This document shows positions 1 to 7,860 of a stretch of 64,000 bases of DNA, in pieces. The stretch is from Saccharothrix sp. HUAS TT1 (GTDB lineage Bacteria; Actinomycetota; Actinomycetes; Mycobacteriales; Pseudonocardiaceae), in contig NZ_CP160453.1 in NCBI RefSeq assembly GCF_040744945.1, positions 4,650,001 to 4,714,000 on the forward strand. Direction: 5' to 3'. The position numbers and the translations under genes were made by a program. Position 1 is the stretch's first letter. Each line of letters opens with the position of its first letter. A model generated the notes under the pieces. That model did no database searches. It was given only the letters and a program-made list of their open reading frames with translations, and was not told the DNA's origin.

Positions 1-1
1 C

Positions 2-112
2 TCGGAAAAGCACAAGCGCCACGGCATGAACGTCCAAGTCCTCGTCGACCCCGCGGGGCGACTGCTGTGGACCTCGCCCGCACTGCCCGGCTCGGCCCAC
101 GACCTGTCGGCT
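2..112 (+). mobile_element. IS5/IS4-type transposase remnant
   Basis: Reading from base 2, the first 37 codons encode a segment typical of the DDE transposases of IS5-like elements (it contains KHKRHGMNVQVLVDP, then a SPALPG motif, then AHDLSA). This core stretch normally sits just before the second catalytic aspartate. The frame enters from outside the window and the similarity stops near base 112, where the sequence switches into a methyltransferase in another frame. Only this fragment is visible, no terminal inverted repeat or target duplication can be seen, and the element is inferred to be a dead remnant left after an insertion or deletion event. Confidence 0.6.
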
Positions 113-838
113 ACCTGCACTCGGCGGCGTTGCGGGCGGCGGCGATGAACCTCGCCGACCACCTGCGGGACGGCCCGCGCGCGGTGGCCGAGCTCGCCGA
201 GCTGACCGGGTTCGCGGCGTCCGCCATCCACCGGGTGCTGCGGCTGCTCGCGACCAGGGGCGTGTTCAGCGAGGTCGAGCCGGGCCGGTTCCGGTTGACG
301 CCGCCGGTGGCGGCGGCGTGCCCGATCCCGCCGGGCGCGACCGTGGTCGACGTGGGCGGCGGCCAGGGCGGGTTGCTGCTGGAGGTGCTGCGGCGCGACC
401 CGTCCGCGCGCGGCGTCCTCTTCGACCCGGGCCCACGTGCTGGGCGGCAACCGCCTGAGCGCGGCGGCCGACCTCGCGGACCGCTGGCGGCCGGTGGCGG
501 GCGACTTTCTGGAGGAGGTCCCGGCGGGCGACGTCCTGCTGCTGAAACGGGTCACGCACGACTGGGACGACGACACCTGCCTGCGAATCCTGCGGAACTG
601 CCGCGCCGCGCTGCGACCGGGCGGCCGGATCCTGGTGGTCGACGCGGTCCTCCCGGCGGGCGACGTGCCGCACCAGGCCAAGGTGCTGGACCTGCTGATG
701 ATGACCGTGCTGCCCGGCCACGAGCGCACGGAGGAGCAGTTCCGCCGGTTGTTCCGGGAGGCGGACCTGAGCCTGGAATCCATCACCCCCGTGCGCGCGA
801 TGCCGGTTTCGGTACTGGAAGTCGGGCCGGTCTCCTGA
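113..838 (+). pseudogene. Decayed SAM-dependent O-methyltransferase
   Basis: This is a degenerate copy of the O-methyltransferase encoded just downstream on the other strand. The first part (bases 113-425) reads as a dimerisation helix region, a winged-helix segment (HRVLRLLATRGVF) and the SAM-binding VVDVGGG motif. The second part (from about 430) is one frame over and continues HVLGGNRL, the catalytic-type THDWDDD and the C-terminal helices to a TGA at 836-838. One extra C in the CCC run at 426-428 explains the frame change. About 80 residues between the winged helix and the SAM motif are missing, and the true N-terminus is replaced by transposase sequence. Three independent lesions make a functional product unlikely. 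Confidence 0.8.
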
Positions 839-1197
839 CATCGCGGAAATCACTGTGAACAGGGGCGGGAAGCGAACCTGCTCCTACCCGGCAGGGACGA
901 CGACCGGGCACCAGGCCGTCGGCCTCGCCAGCGGGCTCGACGAGCGGCGGACGGGGTTCGCCGTCGAGCACCGATTGATCGACGCGCACGCCGCCGTTCG
1001 CGCCGATCCGCCGCCGCCGGTGGGCGTCCGTATGCCGCAGACCGGGACTGCGATGACGACCCCGCCGTCCCGGGTGTGACTGCACCCTCACCGGCAGTGG
1101 CGGATCGACCTACCGCATCACCGGGGCGGGCGACGTCGTCACTGGCGCCCCCGCCTGACCGCGTGACCGCGTGACCGGACGACGGCGCGACGTCCGG
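839..1197. other. Intergenic, no supported gene
   Basis: About 360 bases between two converging methyltransferase copies. Short open frames exist on both strands but none has a ribosome binding site, recognisable domain or typical third-position bias. A short stretch before 1160 encodes a Gly/Thr-rich tail ending in TGA that could be debris of an exported protein, but this cannot be supported. Confidence 0.5.
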
Positions 1198-2238
1198 TCA
1201 CGCGGGGACGCCCTCGACGATCGACAGCCGGGTGCCGGTGGGCAGCACCCGGCCCAGGCGCAGGCCGGCGCGGGCGAACAGGGCCTCGAAGTCGGCGCGG
1301 GTGCGCTCCCGCCCGGTGAAGGAGCTCATCATGAGCAGGTCGATGACCTTGCCCGGGTCGGGGTCGTTGCCGGGCGGGATCACCGCGTCCACGACCAGGA
1401 CGCGACCGCGCTCGGACACCGCTCGTCGGCACTGGCGCAGGATGCGCAGGCTGTGCTCGTCGTCCCAGTCGTGCAGGATCCGCTTGACCAGGTAGACGTC
1501 GCCGGCCGGCGCCCCGGTGAAGAAGTCGCCCGCGACGAGGTCCCAGCGGTCGTCCGCGCCGAGTTCGCCGAGCCGGTGCCCGTCCAGCACGTGCTGCTGG
1601 TCGAACAGCACGCCGCGCAGCCCGGGGTGCTCCCGCAGCACGGCCAGCAGCAGGCCGCCGTGACCGCCGCCGACGTCCACGACCGTGGCGCCGTCCGGGA
1701 AGTCGTAGGCCCGCGCGACGAGCGGGCTCTCCGGGTCCGACATCGAGGCCATGCCGACGTGGAAGACCGCGGCGGTGTCGGGGTCGCTCGCGAAGTGGTC
1801 GAAGAACGGCATCCCGAACAGCCGCTCGAACTGCGAGGTCCCGGTGCGGGCGGTCTCGTCCAGCTCGCCGGCGGGTCGCCAGAATGTCTTGTCGGTGAGC
1901 ATCAGGACCGCCGGCTGGAACGACGCGGGCACGTCGGTGCGCAGCAGTTCCGCCGCGGGGGTGAGCGCGAACCGCCCGCCGTCGTCCTCGGCGAAGATGC
2001 CGCGGGTGGCCAGCAGCCGCAGCACCCGGTGCAGGTTCAGCGGGTCGGCGCCGACCGCCGCGGCCAGCTCGGCGACCGGGCGCGGCCCGTCGACCAGGTG
2101 GTCGGCGACCCGCAGCACCGCCGCGGCGCGCAGGGCGGCCGGGTACAGGTAGCTCATCGCCAGGTCCATCAACGCGAAGCGGGCATCCGCTTCGCCCGGT
2201 CGCGGGTCGGGTTCCGGGCCGTTCTCAGCGGTAGTCAC
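1198..2238 (-). CDS. SAM-dependent O-methyltransferase (methyltransferase_2 family)
   Basis: 346 residues, the usual size for plant/actinomycete-type small-molecule O-methyltransferases that methylate hydroxyls on aromatic natural products. Residues 25-95 form the N-terminal dimerisation and winged-helix part (LHRVLRLLATRGIF). VVDVGGGHGG at 187-196 is the SAM-binding loop, VAGDFF near 235 follows it, and LHDWDDE at 255-261 carries the catalytic-base histidine (H256). The start is a GTG; the upstream Shine-Dalgarno is weak. It stands alone, convergent with its own decayed paralogue at 113-838, so the two are probably an ancient duplication. The substrate cannot be told, and no biosynthetic core enzyme lies next to it. 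Confidence 0.9.
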   Translation of the reverse strand: MTTAENGPEPDPRPGEADARFALMDLAMSYLYPAALRAAAVLRVADHLVDGPRPVAELAAAVGADPLNLHRVLRLLATRGIFAEDDGGRFALTPAAELLRTDVPASFQPAVLMLTDKTFWRPAGELDETARTGTSQFERLFGMPFFDHFASDPDTAAVFHVGMASMSDPESPLVARAYDFPDGATVVDVGGGHGGLLLAVLREHPGLRGVLFDQQHVLDGHRLGELGADDRWDLVAGDFFTGAPAGDVYLVKRILHDWDDEHSLRILRQCRRAVSERGRVLVVDAVIPPGNDPDPGKVIDLLMMSSFTGRERTRADFEALFARAGLRLGRVLPTGTRLSIVEGVPA

Positions 2239-2305
2239 CTAGAGCACTGTATTGATTACCCAAGGTGATGTCGATGCGCGCTTGTCGGGGATGTGCGCCC
2301 CTGGA

Positions 2306-3064
2306 TCACTCATCGTCCAGCAGGTGGCGCAGGAACCGGTCCGGCGCGGCGAGGAAGCCGCGGGTCAGGGCGACCGGGTCGGCCTCGTCGTAGCCGACCC
2401 GCTCGATCCGGCCGTCGCCGTCGATCTGCAGGATCAGCGCGCCGGGCACGGCGAGCAGGACCGGCGAGTGCGTCGCGATGACGAACTGGCAGTTCTGCCG
2501 GGTCAGCTCGGCGATCCGCGCGACCAGCGCCAGGCAGCCGCGCACCGACAGCGCGGCCTCCGGCTCGTCCAGCAGGTACAGCCCGTTCGGCCCGAACCGG
2601 TGGGTGACCAGGTCCAGGAAGGACTCGCCGTGCGAGCGCTCGTGCGGCGACACGCCGCCGTAGGACGCCAGCAGCGGCGCGCCGTCCGCGTCCAGCCGCT
2701 CGATCTCGGTGGCGACGTTGTAGTACGACTCGGCTCGCAGGAAGAACCCGGTCCGCGGCTTGCGCGGGCCCCAGCGCAGGACCAGGTCGTCACCGAGACC
2801 GGACTCGGTCGCCCTGGTGGCGAACCGGAACGACTGCGACCCGCCCTCTGCGTTGAACCCGACCGCCACCGCGATCGCCTCCACCACCGTGGACTTGCCG
2901 CTGCCGTTGTCACCGACCAGGAACGTCACCGCGGGGTCGAGGTCCACCCCACCCGACCGGTCCAGCTCACGCACGACCGGCAAGGTGTAGGGGTAGCGGC
3001 CGGTGCCGGCGTGCGGGTGCAGGCGCACGTGCTGGACGAACCCACCGGGACCCACGGCCGTCAC
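2306..3064 (-). CDS. AAA ATPase, COG3910-like
   Basis: 252 residues from a GTG at 3064. This is an ABC/SMC-type ATP hydrolase of the small soluble COG3910 class. Walker A is GDNGSGKST (51-59), the ABC-signature-like SHGESF is at 144-149, Walker B is LYLLDEPE (162-169) and the switch histidine is in ATHSP (H199). There are no membrane or nuclease domains. The reading frame stays open far upstream, but family similarity starts at the GTG and the extension lies antisense to the next operon, so the short form is chosen. It is divergent from the XRE-ImmA-Fic operon with only 141 bases between starts, suggesting shared regulation. The substrate is unknown. Confidence 0.82.
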   Translation of the reverse strand: MTAVGPGGFVQHVRLHPHAGTGRYPYTLPVVRELDRSGGVDLDPAVTFLVGDNGSGKSTVVEAIAVAVGFNAEGGSQSFRFATRATESGLGDDLVLRWGPRKPRTGFFLRAESYYNVATEIERLDADGAPLLASYGGVSPHERSHGESFLDLVTHRFGPNGLYLLDEPEAALSVRGCLALVARIAELTRQNCQFVIATHSPVLLAVPGALILQIDGDGRIERVGYDEADPVALTRGFLAAPDRFLRHLLDDE

Positions 3065-3150
3065 CCTAGTGCGCCACTCGGTCCGGGAATCGCCCCCATG
3101 TGACTCGGCCGGGAGGAGTTCACCCGAAGGTGTCTGATTCGTGTCGAGAA

Positions 3151-3270
3151 CTGAAGTGCGCTGATAACTTCCCCGCGTCGATCTGAAGTTGCTGGAGGGT
3201 GTGGCGTGTCGGAAGTGGTTGGCATGGCTTGGGCGCGTGCCGTCCTGGGCGTCGAAGGTCCCTACTTCAG
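3151..3270. promoter_or_regulatory. Repeated heptamer CTGAAGT around the divergent promoters
   Basis: CTGAAGT occurs at 3151-3157 and 3183-3189 (32 bases apart, three helical turns), and its complement ACTTCAG occurs at 3264-3270 just inside the rightward gene. These flank a TGATAACTT stretch that could serve as a -10 region. Because the rightward operon encodes an XRE-type DNA-binding protein, these are candidate autoregulatory operators. The heptamer is short, so chance occurrence is possible. Confidence 0.35.
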
Positions 3271-3988
3271 GTCGGTGATCCCGGCGGTGCTCGCCAAGGC
3301 GCACGACGAGCACGCCGCGACCCAGCTCTCCTCGGGCCTGACCCAGTCGGTGCACTACGGCGCGATGTGGCTCGGCGTGCCGAACGCGCTGGTGGCCGGG
3401 TTCAGCGGGGTCGCGGGCGTCCGGCCGCACCGGATCGTCGGCGGGCAGTACGACCTGCCGGTCGTCGAAGGGGTGCCGGTGATCCCGTGGCGCTACGCGC
3501 GGAACTCGCGGACCAGGATCGACTGGGTGCGCTTCGGGCGTCCCCGCTCGCGGTACGCCGGCGCGCTGTTCGAGCACGTGGACGTGCCGCTGGAACTGGA
3601 CTTCGGCGAGCGCGGCTTCGGCGACGAGGTGGTCGGGAGGTTGCCGTCGGCCGCGCGGCGCGAACTGGCCTCCCACGAGGCGGCGATCACGGTCCCGAAC
3701 GCCGACGGCGGCATCGCGGCGGTGGTGGCGTACGCCTCGATCCCGGAGGCGCTGCTGCGCTGCCACCTCGGTTACGCGGAGCTGAAGCCGGACGGCTTCC
3801 TGCGGTGGCACTTCCGGGAGGAGTTCCGGCTCGACCACGCCCGGCTCGACCACGCCCGGCTCGCGGCCCCGGCACGCGATCGCGGGATGGCGTTCGACAC
3901 CGGCGAACCGGAAGACCTCCCGCTGCGCCACCGGACGCGGCGGGAAAGCGCGCCGGTCGCGCGGCCGACCGCCCGTCGAGACCGATGA
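3206..3988 (+). CDS. Unknown 260-residue protein, first gene of XRE-ImmA-Fic operon
   Basis: No family is recognised. The protein starts at a GTG seven bases after GGAGGG, has no signal peptide or membrane segment, and has a mixed alpha/beta appearance with conserved-looking patches (HYGAMWLGVPNALVAGFSG near 50-70, VEGVPVIPWRYARN near 87-100, WHFREEF near 205). The last 45 residues are charged, proline-rich and probably disordered. They contain a perfect duplication of the five-residue unit LDHAR, encoded by a tandem 15-bp repeat at 3828-3857. The stop overlaps the next start by four bases (ATGA), so the two proteins are made in coupled amounts. In toxin-antitoxin and phage-repressor operons the partner of an XRE/ImmA protein is typically such a small orphan gene, so it may be the effector or the protease substrate. 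That is inference. Confidence 0.75.
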   Translation: MSEVVGMAWARAVLGVEGPYFRSVIPAVLAKAHDEHAATQLSSGLTQSVHYGAMWLGVPNALVAGFSGVAGVRPHRIVGGQYDLPVVEGVPVIPWRYARNSRTRIDWVRFGRPRSRYAGALFEHVDVPLELDFGERGFGDEVVGRLPSAARRELASHEAAITVPNADGGIAAVVAYASIPEALLRCHLGYAELKPDGFLRWHFREEFRLDHARLDHARLAAPARDRGMAFDTGEPEDLPLRHRTRRESAPVARPTARRDR

Positions 3989-6258
3989 GCCGGCGCACCG
4001 GGCAGCCGTTCCCCGCGGAGGACCTGTCGGCCAGGGCCGTGGCGGACGCCTTCGACCCCGCCCGGCTGACCCAGCTCCGCCTGCTCGCCGGCCTCACCAA
4101 GCAGGAGGTCGCCGACGTCATGCGGGTCTCGGCGGCGGCGGTGGGGCAGTACGAGGGCGCGGTCACCCACCCGCGGCCCGACCACCTGGAGAAGCTGGCC
4201 GACCACCTCGGCTACCCGGTCGCGTTCTTCGCTACCGGCCGCCCGCACGTCCGGCTGGACGCCTCCGGGGTGCACTTCCGCAGCCTCCGCGCCACCAGGG
4301 CGTCGCAGCGCGCGCGAGCGGTCGCGCACGTCGAGCAGTTGTGGGAGTTGACGCACGCCCTGGAGATCCGGGTGGAACTGCCGAAGGTCGACCTGCCGAC
4401 CTCCGCCGCCGCGCCGGAGGTCGCGGCCGGCGAGCTGAAGCGGCGCTGGGGGCTGGGGCCGGGGCCGGTCCGGCACCTGGTGCGGACCATGGAGGCGCAC
4501 GGGATAGTCGTCTCGCAGTGCGGCGCGGGCGAGGAGGGGACGGCGGGCGTCGGCACGTTCGGCACGTCGCGGCTGCCCCGGCCGATCATCGTCATCACGG
4601 CCGACCGGACCGCCGACGTCCACGACCTCCGCTTCGCCGCCGCGCACGAACTCGGCCACCTGGTGCTGCACCACGAGGCGGCGCCGGGGGACGCGGCGCA
4701 GGAACGCGGTGCGGACCGGTTCGCCGCCGAACTGCTGATGCCCGCCGCCGAGCTGGCGGACGAGCTGCCGACCCGCCCGCGGGTCGTGGTCCTGGACGCC
4801 CTCGGCGAGTTCTGGGGCGTCCCGCCGGCGGCCCTGGTCAAGCGGGCCAGGGAACTCGGGGTGATCTCGGAGGTGTCGGCCAGGCGGGCTCGGCAACGCC
4901 TCCAGGAGGTCGGGGCGACCGGGCAGCGGCGGACCCGGTCGGTCGACCACTACCCGGGCGAGAGGTCGACGTTGCTGCGCGGCGCGTTCGAACTGGCGGA
5001 GCAGCACGGCCTGACGCGGCGGGACCTCGCCCGCGAGCTGGTCTGGCCGCTGTCCCGGCTGCGGGGTCTGCTCGGGGTCGCCGACGACCGCCCGCAGCTC
5101 CGCCTGGTGGTCCCGGCCGAGCCCGTCGCACCCGCGGTGGCGGTCGAACCGGCCGCCGGTCGGCTCGCGCCCGGCCGGTGGCTGCCGGTCGGCGACGACG
5201 GTGTGCCGGCCCACCTGCGCCGGCAGGGCGCCCACGTGCCCGCGCCGCTGCCGTCGGACCTCGCCCTGCCCACCTCCGCGCACCGCCTCCTGGCGCTGGC
5301 GGAACACGCGCTCGGCAGGCTGGACGAGGCGGTTCGGCACCTGCCGGACCCGGCGGCGTTCCACGAGCTCCAGCGCCTCCGCGACGTGCGCGCGCAGTGG
5401 CCCGCGGTCGGCTTGGCCGAACTGCTGGTGGAGCGCCGTTCCGGCTCCTGCTCGTCCCTGAACACGACGATGGACGCATTCCGGAGCGCCGAGGAGGAGT
5501 TGATGCGCGGCAAGGAGCCCGATGTCGATTCGCTCCGCCGGCTCGGCGCGGCCTTCACGGGGGACGACCGGGTGCGGACCGGCGTCGGGTGGCTCAGCGC
5601 CGGGGGGAAGCAGGACGCCTACCTCCTCACCGCGTCCGGCGCCCCGCTGCTCGCGGCACTGGAGCAGTGGGCGACCTGGGTGCGCGCGGCGCCGGGGCTG
5701 CCGCGCCTCGCCAAGGTCGCGCTGGCGCACGCCCAACTGGAGCTGCTGCAACCGTTCCCCACCGCCAACGGCCAGGTCGCCCGCGCGTTCTCGGTGCTGG
5801 AACTGATCCGGAACGGCCTGGTGCGCGGCCACGTGCTGCCGCTGTCCGAGTGGCGTCACGACGTCCACCACCGGCGCCTCCGCGCGCTCGTGGACGGCGG
5901 ACCGGTCCACGAGTGGGTCGAGTCCTACGTCCGCGACCTCCGAGACCTCGCGCTCGCGCAGATCGGGTTGATCGACGACCTGGAGGGACTGCGCCGCGAC
6001 TTCCAGGCGCGGCTGTCGCCGTCGCCGGTCGTGCGTCGCGTCATCGGCGCGCTGATGACCTCGCCGGTCTTCACGGCTCGGGACCTGGGCGAGAAGTTCG
6101 GGTTGGCCCGTCGGACCGCGGCTCAGGTCCTGCGAGCCCTGGTGCAGCACGACATCGTGCGTCGACGCGGTTCGGGGGAGGTGGTGTACGCGTGCGATGC
6201 GGCGCTCGACGTCCTGTCGCGGTCTCGCGGATTCCCCTCGCACGGCCCGGACTCGTGA
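3985..6258 (+). CDS. XRE HTH - ImmA/IrrE metalloprotease - degenerate Fic fusion
   Basis: 757 residues with an unusual architecture. Residues 25-85 are an XRE helix-turn-helix (RLLAGLTKQEVADVMRVSAA). Residues 150-310 are an ImmA/IrrE (M78) zinc protease with HELGH at 221-225 and the following E-x(3)-DRFAAELLMP segment that supplies the third ligand. Residues 310-430 are a linker with Pro/Val-rich repeats. Residues 430-665 resemble a Fic fold, and 685-745 form a winged helix. The Fic loop reads QPFPTANGQVAR (589-600) against the canonical HPFx(D/E)GNGRxxR: the catalytic His, the first Gly and the first Arg are replaced, so AMP transfer is unlikely. Known XRE-ImmA proteins cleave repressors or antitoxins. 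The sequence shows the domains; a role in a stress or phage response is inference. Confidence 0.85.
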   Translation: MSRRTGQPFPAEDLSARAVADAFDPARLTQLRLLAGLTKQEVADVMRVSAAAVGQYEGAVTHPRPDHLEKLADHLGYPVAFFATGRPHVRLDASGVHFRSLRATRASQRARAVAHVEQLWELTHALEIRVELPKVDLPTSAAAPEVAAGELKRRWGLGPGPVRHLVRTMEAHGIVVSQCGAGEEGTAGVGTFGTSRLPRPIIVITADRTADVHDLRFAAAHELGHLVLHHEAAPGDAAQERGADRFAAELLMPAAELADELPTRPRVVVLDALGEFWGVPPAALVKRARELGVISEVSARRARQRLQEVGATGQRRTRSVDHYPGERSTLLRGAFELAEQHGLTRRDLARELVWPLSRLRGLLGVADDRPQLRLVVPAEPVAPAVAVEPAAGRLAPGRWLPVGDDGVPAHLRRQGAHVPAPLPSDLALPTSAHRLLALAEHALGRLDEAVRHLPDPAAFHELQRLRDVRAQWPAVGLAELLVERRSGSCSSLNTTMDAFRSAEEELMRGKEPDVDSLRRLGAAFTGDDRVRTGVGWLSAGGKQDAYLLTASGAPLLAALEQWATWVRAAPGLPRLAKVALAHAQLELLQPFPTANGQVARAFSVLELIRNGLVRGHVLPLSEWRHDVHHRRLRALVDGGPVHEWVESYVRDLRDLALAQIGLIDDLEGLRRDFQARLSPSPVVRRVIGALMTSPVFTARDLGEKFGLARRTAAQVLRALVQHDIVRRRGSGEVVYACDAALDVLSRSRGFPSHGPDS

Positions 6259-6271
6259 ACCCGGGAGCGGG

Positions 6272-7698
6272 TCACGGGAGGCTGGTGGCGGGTTCAGGGC
6301 GGTGGACTCCGCGCGGGCGGTAGGGCAGGGCTTCGGCCAGACCGAGCAGGTCGGCTGGCAGCCAGGTGATCGCCGGCCACATCTCCGTGCCCCGCAAGCC
6401 CGGCGCGGTGACCGGCAGGCCGGCGGTGGTCGGGTACGGCGCGCGGAAGCCGAAGCCCGCGCCGTCCGTCCAGTGGTTCAGGGCGTCGGTGAGCAGTCGG
6501 CGCGCGACGGCGTCCACCTCGGCGGCGCGGTGGCCGGTGTGGCGGGTCAGCCGCAGCGGGTGGGCGACGTCGAGGACGTTGCAGGCGTTCTGCCGGTCCG
6601 GGGCGAAGAACCGGGCGTCGCGGACGTGCTCCAGGACGGTGTCGATCACCCGTTCCGGGCGCGGCACGGGCACGTCGAACCGGGCGAACGTGCCGCGTGC
6701 GGCGCGGTAGAAGCCGTTGACGACCTGGAGCAGGCCCTCGCCGGGCGTGGGTCGGCCCCAGGTGCCGGTGCGGGGGTCGGCGTTGGTCAGCAGCCACCCG
6801 AACAGGGCTTCGGTCGCGCCGCGCGCGCCGTGCCGCCGGTTCCAGTGCAGCGCGGTGCCGAGGGCGTCCACCCACGCCCCGGCTGCCCAGCAGCTCCAGC
6901 GCGTACCCGACGGACAGGACGTGGTAGGCGGCATCGGGGTCGGCCAAGCCGTTGACGACCGGTGCTGCGGAGCCGTCGGGCCGGAGGGCGCCGACCAGCC
7001 CGGTGACCGGGTCCTGCCACCCGCGCAACCGGTGGACCTGGTCCTGGACCGGCAGCTGGTCGGGCGCCCGGCCGAGCAGCAGGTCCGCGACCTCGACGGC
7101 GTCGCACTGGGCGCGGACGGTCGGCGCGACGCCCAGCCGGGTTGCCGCCGACGATCGCGCCCGCCGGGACGTCCTTGGTGACCACCGCACCCGCCGCGAG
7201 CACCGACCGGTCGCCGACCGACACCCCGTCCAGCACGACGACGTGCGACCCGATCCAGACGTCGTCGCCGATCGTGATGCCGCGCGAGCTGAGCGGTTGC
7301 CGGAACACCTCCGTGCCCGGGTCCGAGGTCGTGTGGTTGAACGCGAGGATCGACGTGTGCGCGCCGATCCGCACGGCATCGCCCAGCCGGACGTCGCCGC
7401 GCACCACGGCGTAGGGGTTGACGGTGCAGTCGCGCCCCGCGCGCAGCGATCCGCTCAGGTACGCGCCGGCGGCGACGTAACCGCCGTCGCCGAGCCGGAA
7501 GTCCTCGTTCTGCACCGAGGCCGGTTGGGAGACGAAGCAGCGCTCGCCGATCCGGTAACCCCGGTGCTCCACCAGCTCGCGCTGGACGTCGAGCCGGCGC
7601 TGCCCCGCCCCCTCGTCCGCCTCTTCCCAGAAGGTCCACGGCGAGTAGTCGAAGCGGGTCCGGTCGAACGGTCGCTCGCGGTCGGGGATCGCGGTCAC
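6272..7698 (-). pseudogene. Frameshifted hexapeptide acyltransferase with helical C-terminal domain
   Basis: A single gene of about 474 codons is spread over three frames. Bases 7698 to about 7137 encode a left-handed beta-helix acyltransferase (repeats such as [15 protein letters not shown], the active-site-type [22 protein letters not shown] and the closing [17 protein letters not shown]). About 7135 to 6884 continues one base off ([19 protein letters not shown]). About 6880 to 6272 continues another base off as a helical, Trp-rich domain (NACNVLDVAHPLRL, GTEMWPAITWLPADLLGL). Each switch is cured by removing one base, near 7135 and 6882. The GTG start has GGAGG eight bases upstream. Either the gene has decayed or the assembly has two single-base errors. 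The C-terminal domain resembles an alpha/alpha toroid, but I do not recognise the family. Confidence 0.75.
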
Positions 7699-7860
7699 GG
7701 TGGGGCGCCTCCGCAGTTTTCGGGGCTTCCGCAGAGCCCGCTTGCGCCACGAAGGCTATGCCGAACGGCATCAGGCGCAACGCGGTAACAGCGCCGTCCC
7801 GCGCCCCGATGGCGGTAGCGTCCGGGGCCGGCCAGGCTCTGCGAGAAGAGAGCGGGTCCG

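Noticed and set aside
855-1079. A 74-codon frame after the methyltransferase remnant
   Set aside because: No ribosome binding site, no codon bias and no recognisable content.
3065-3931. N-terminal extension of the COG3910-like ATPase to 541 residues
   Set aside because: The extension is antisense to the rightward operon and rich in Arg/His/Pro with no similarity; the family length fits the GTG at 3064.
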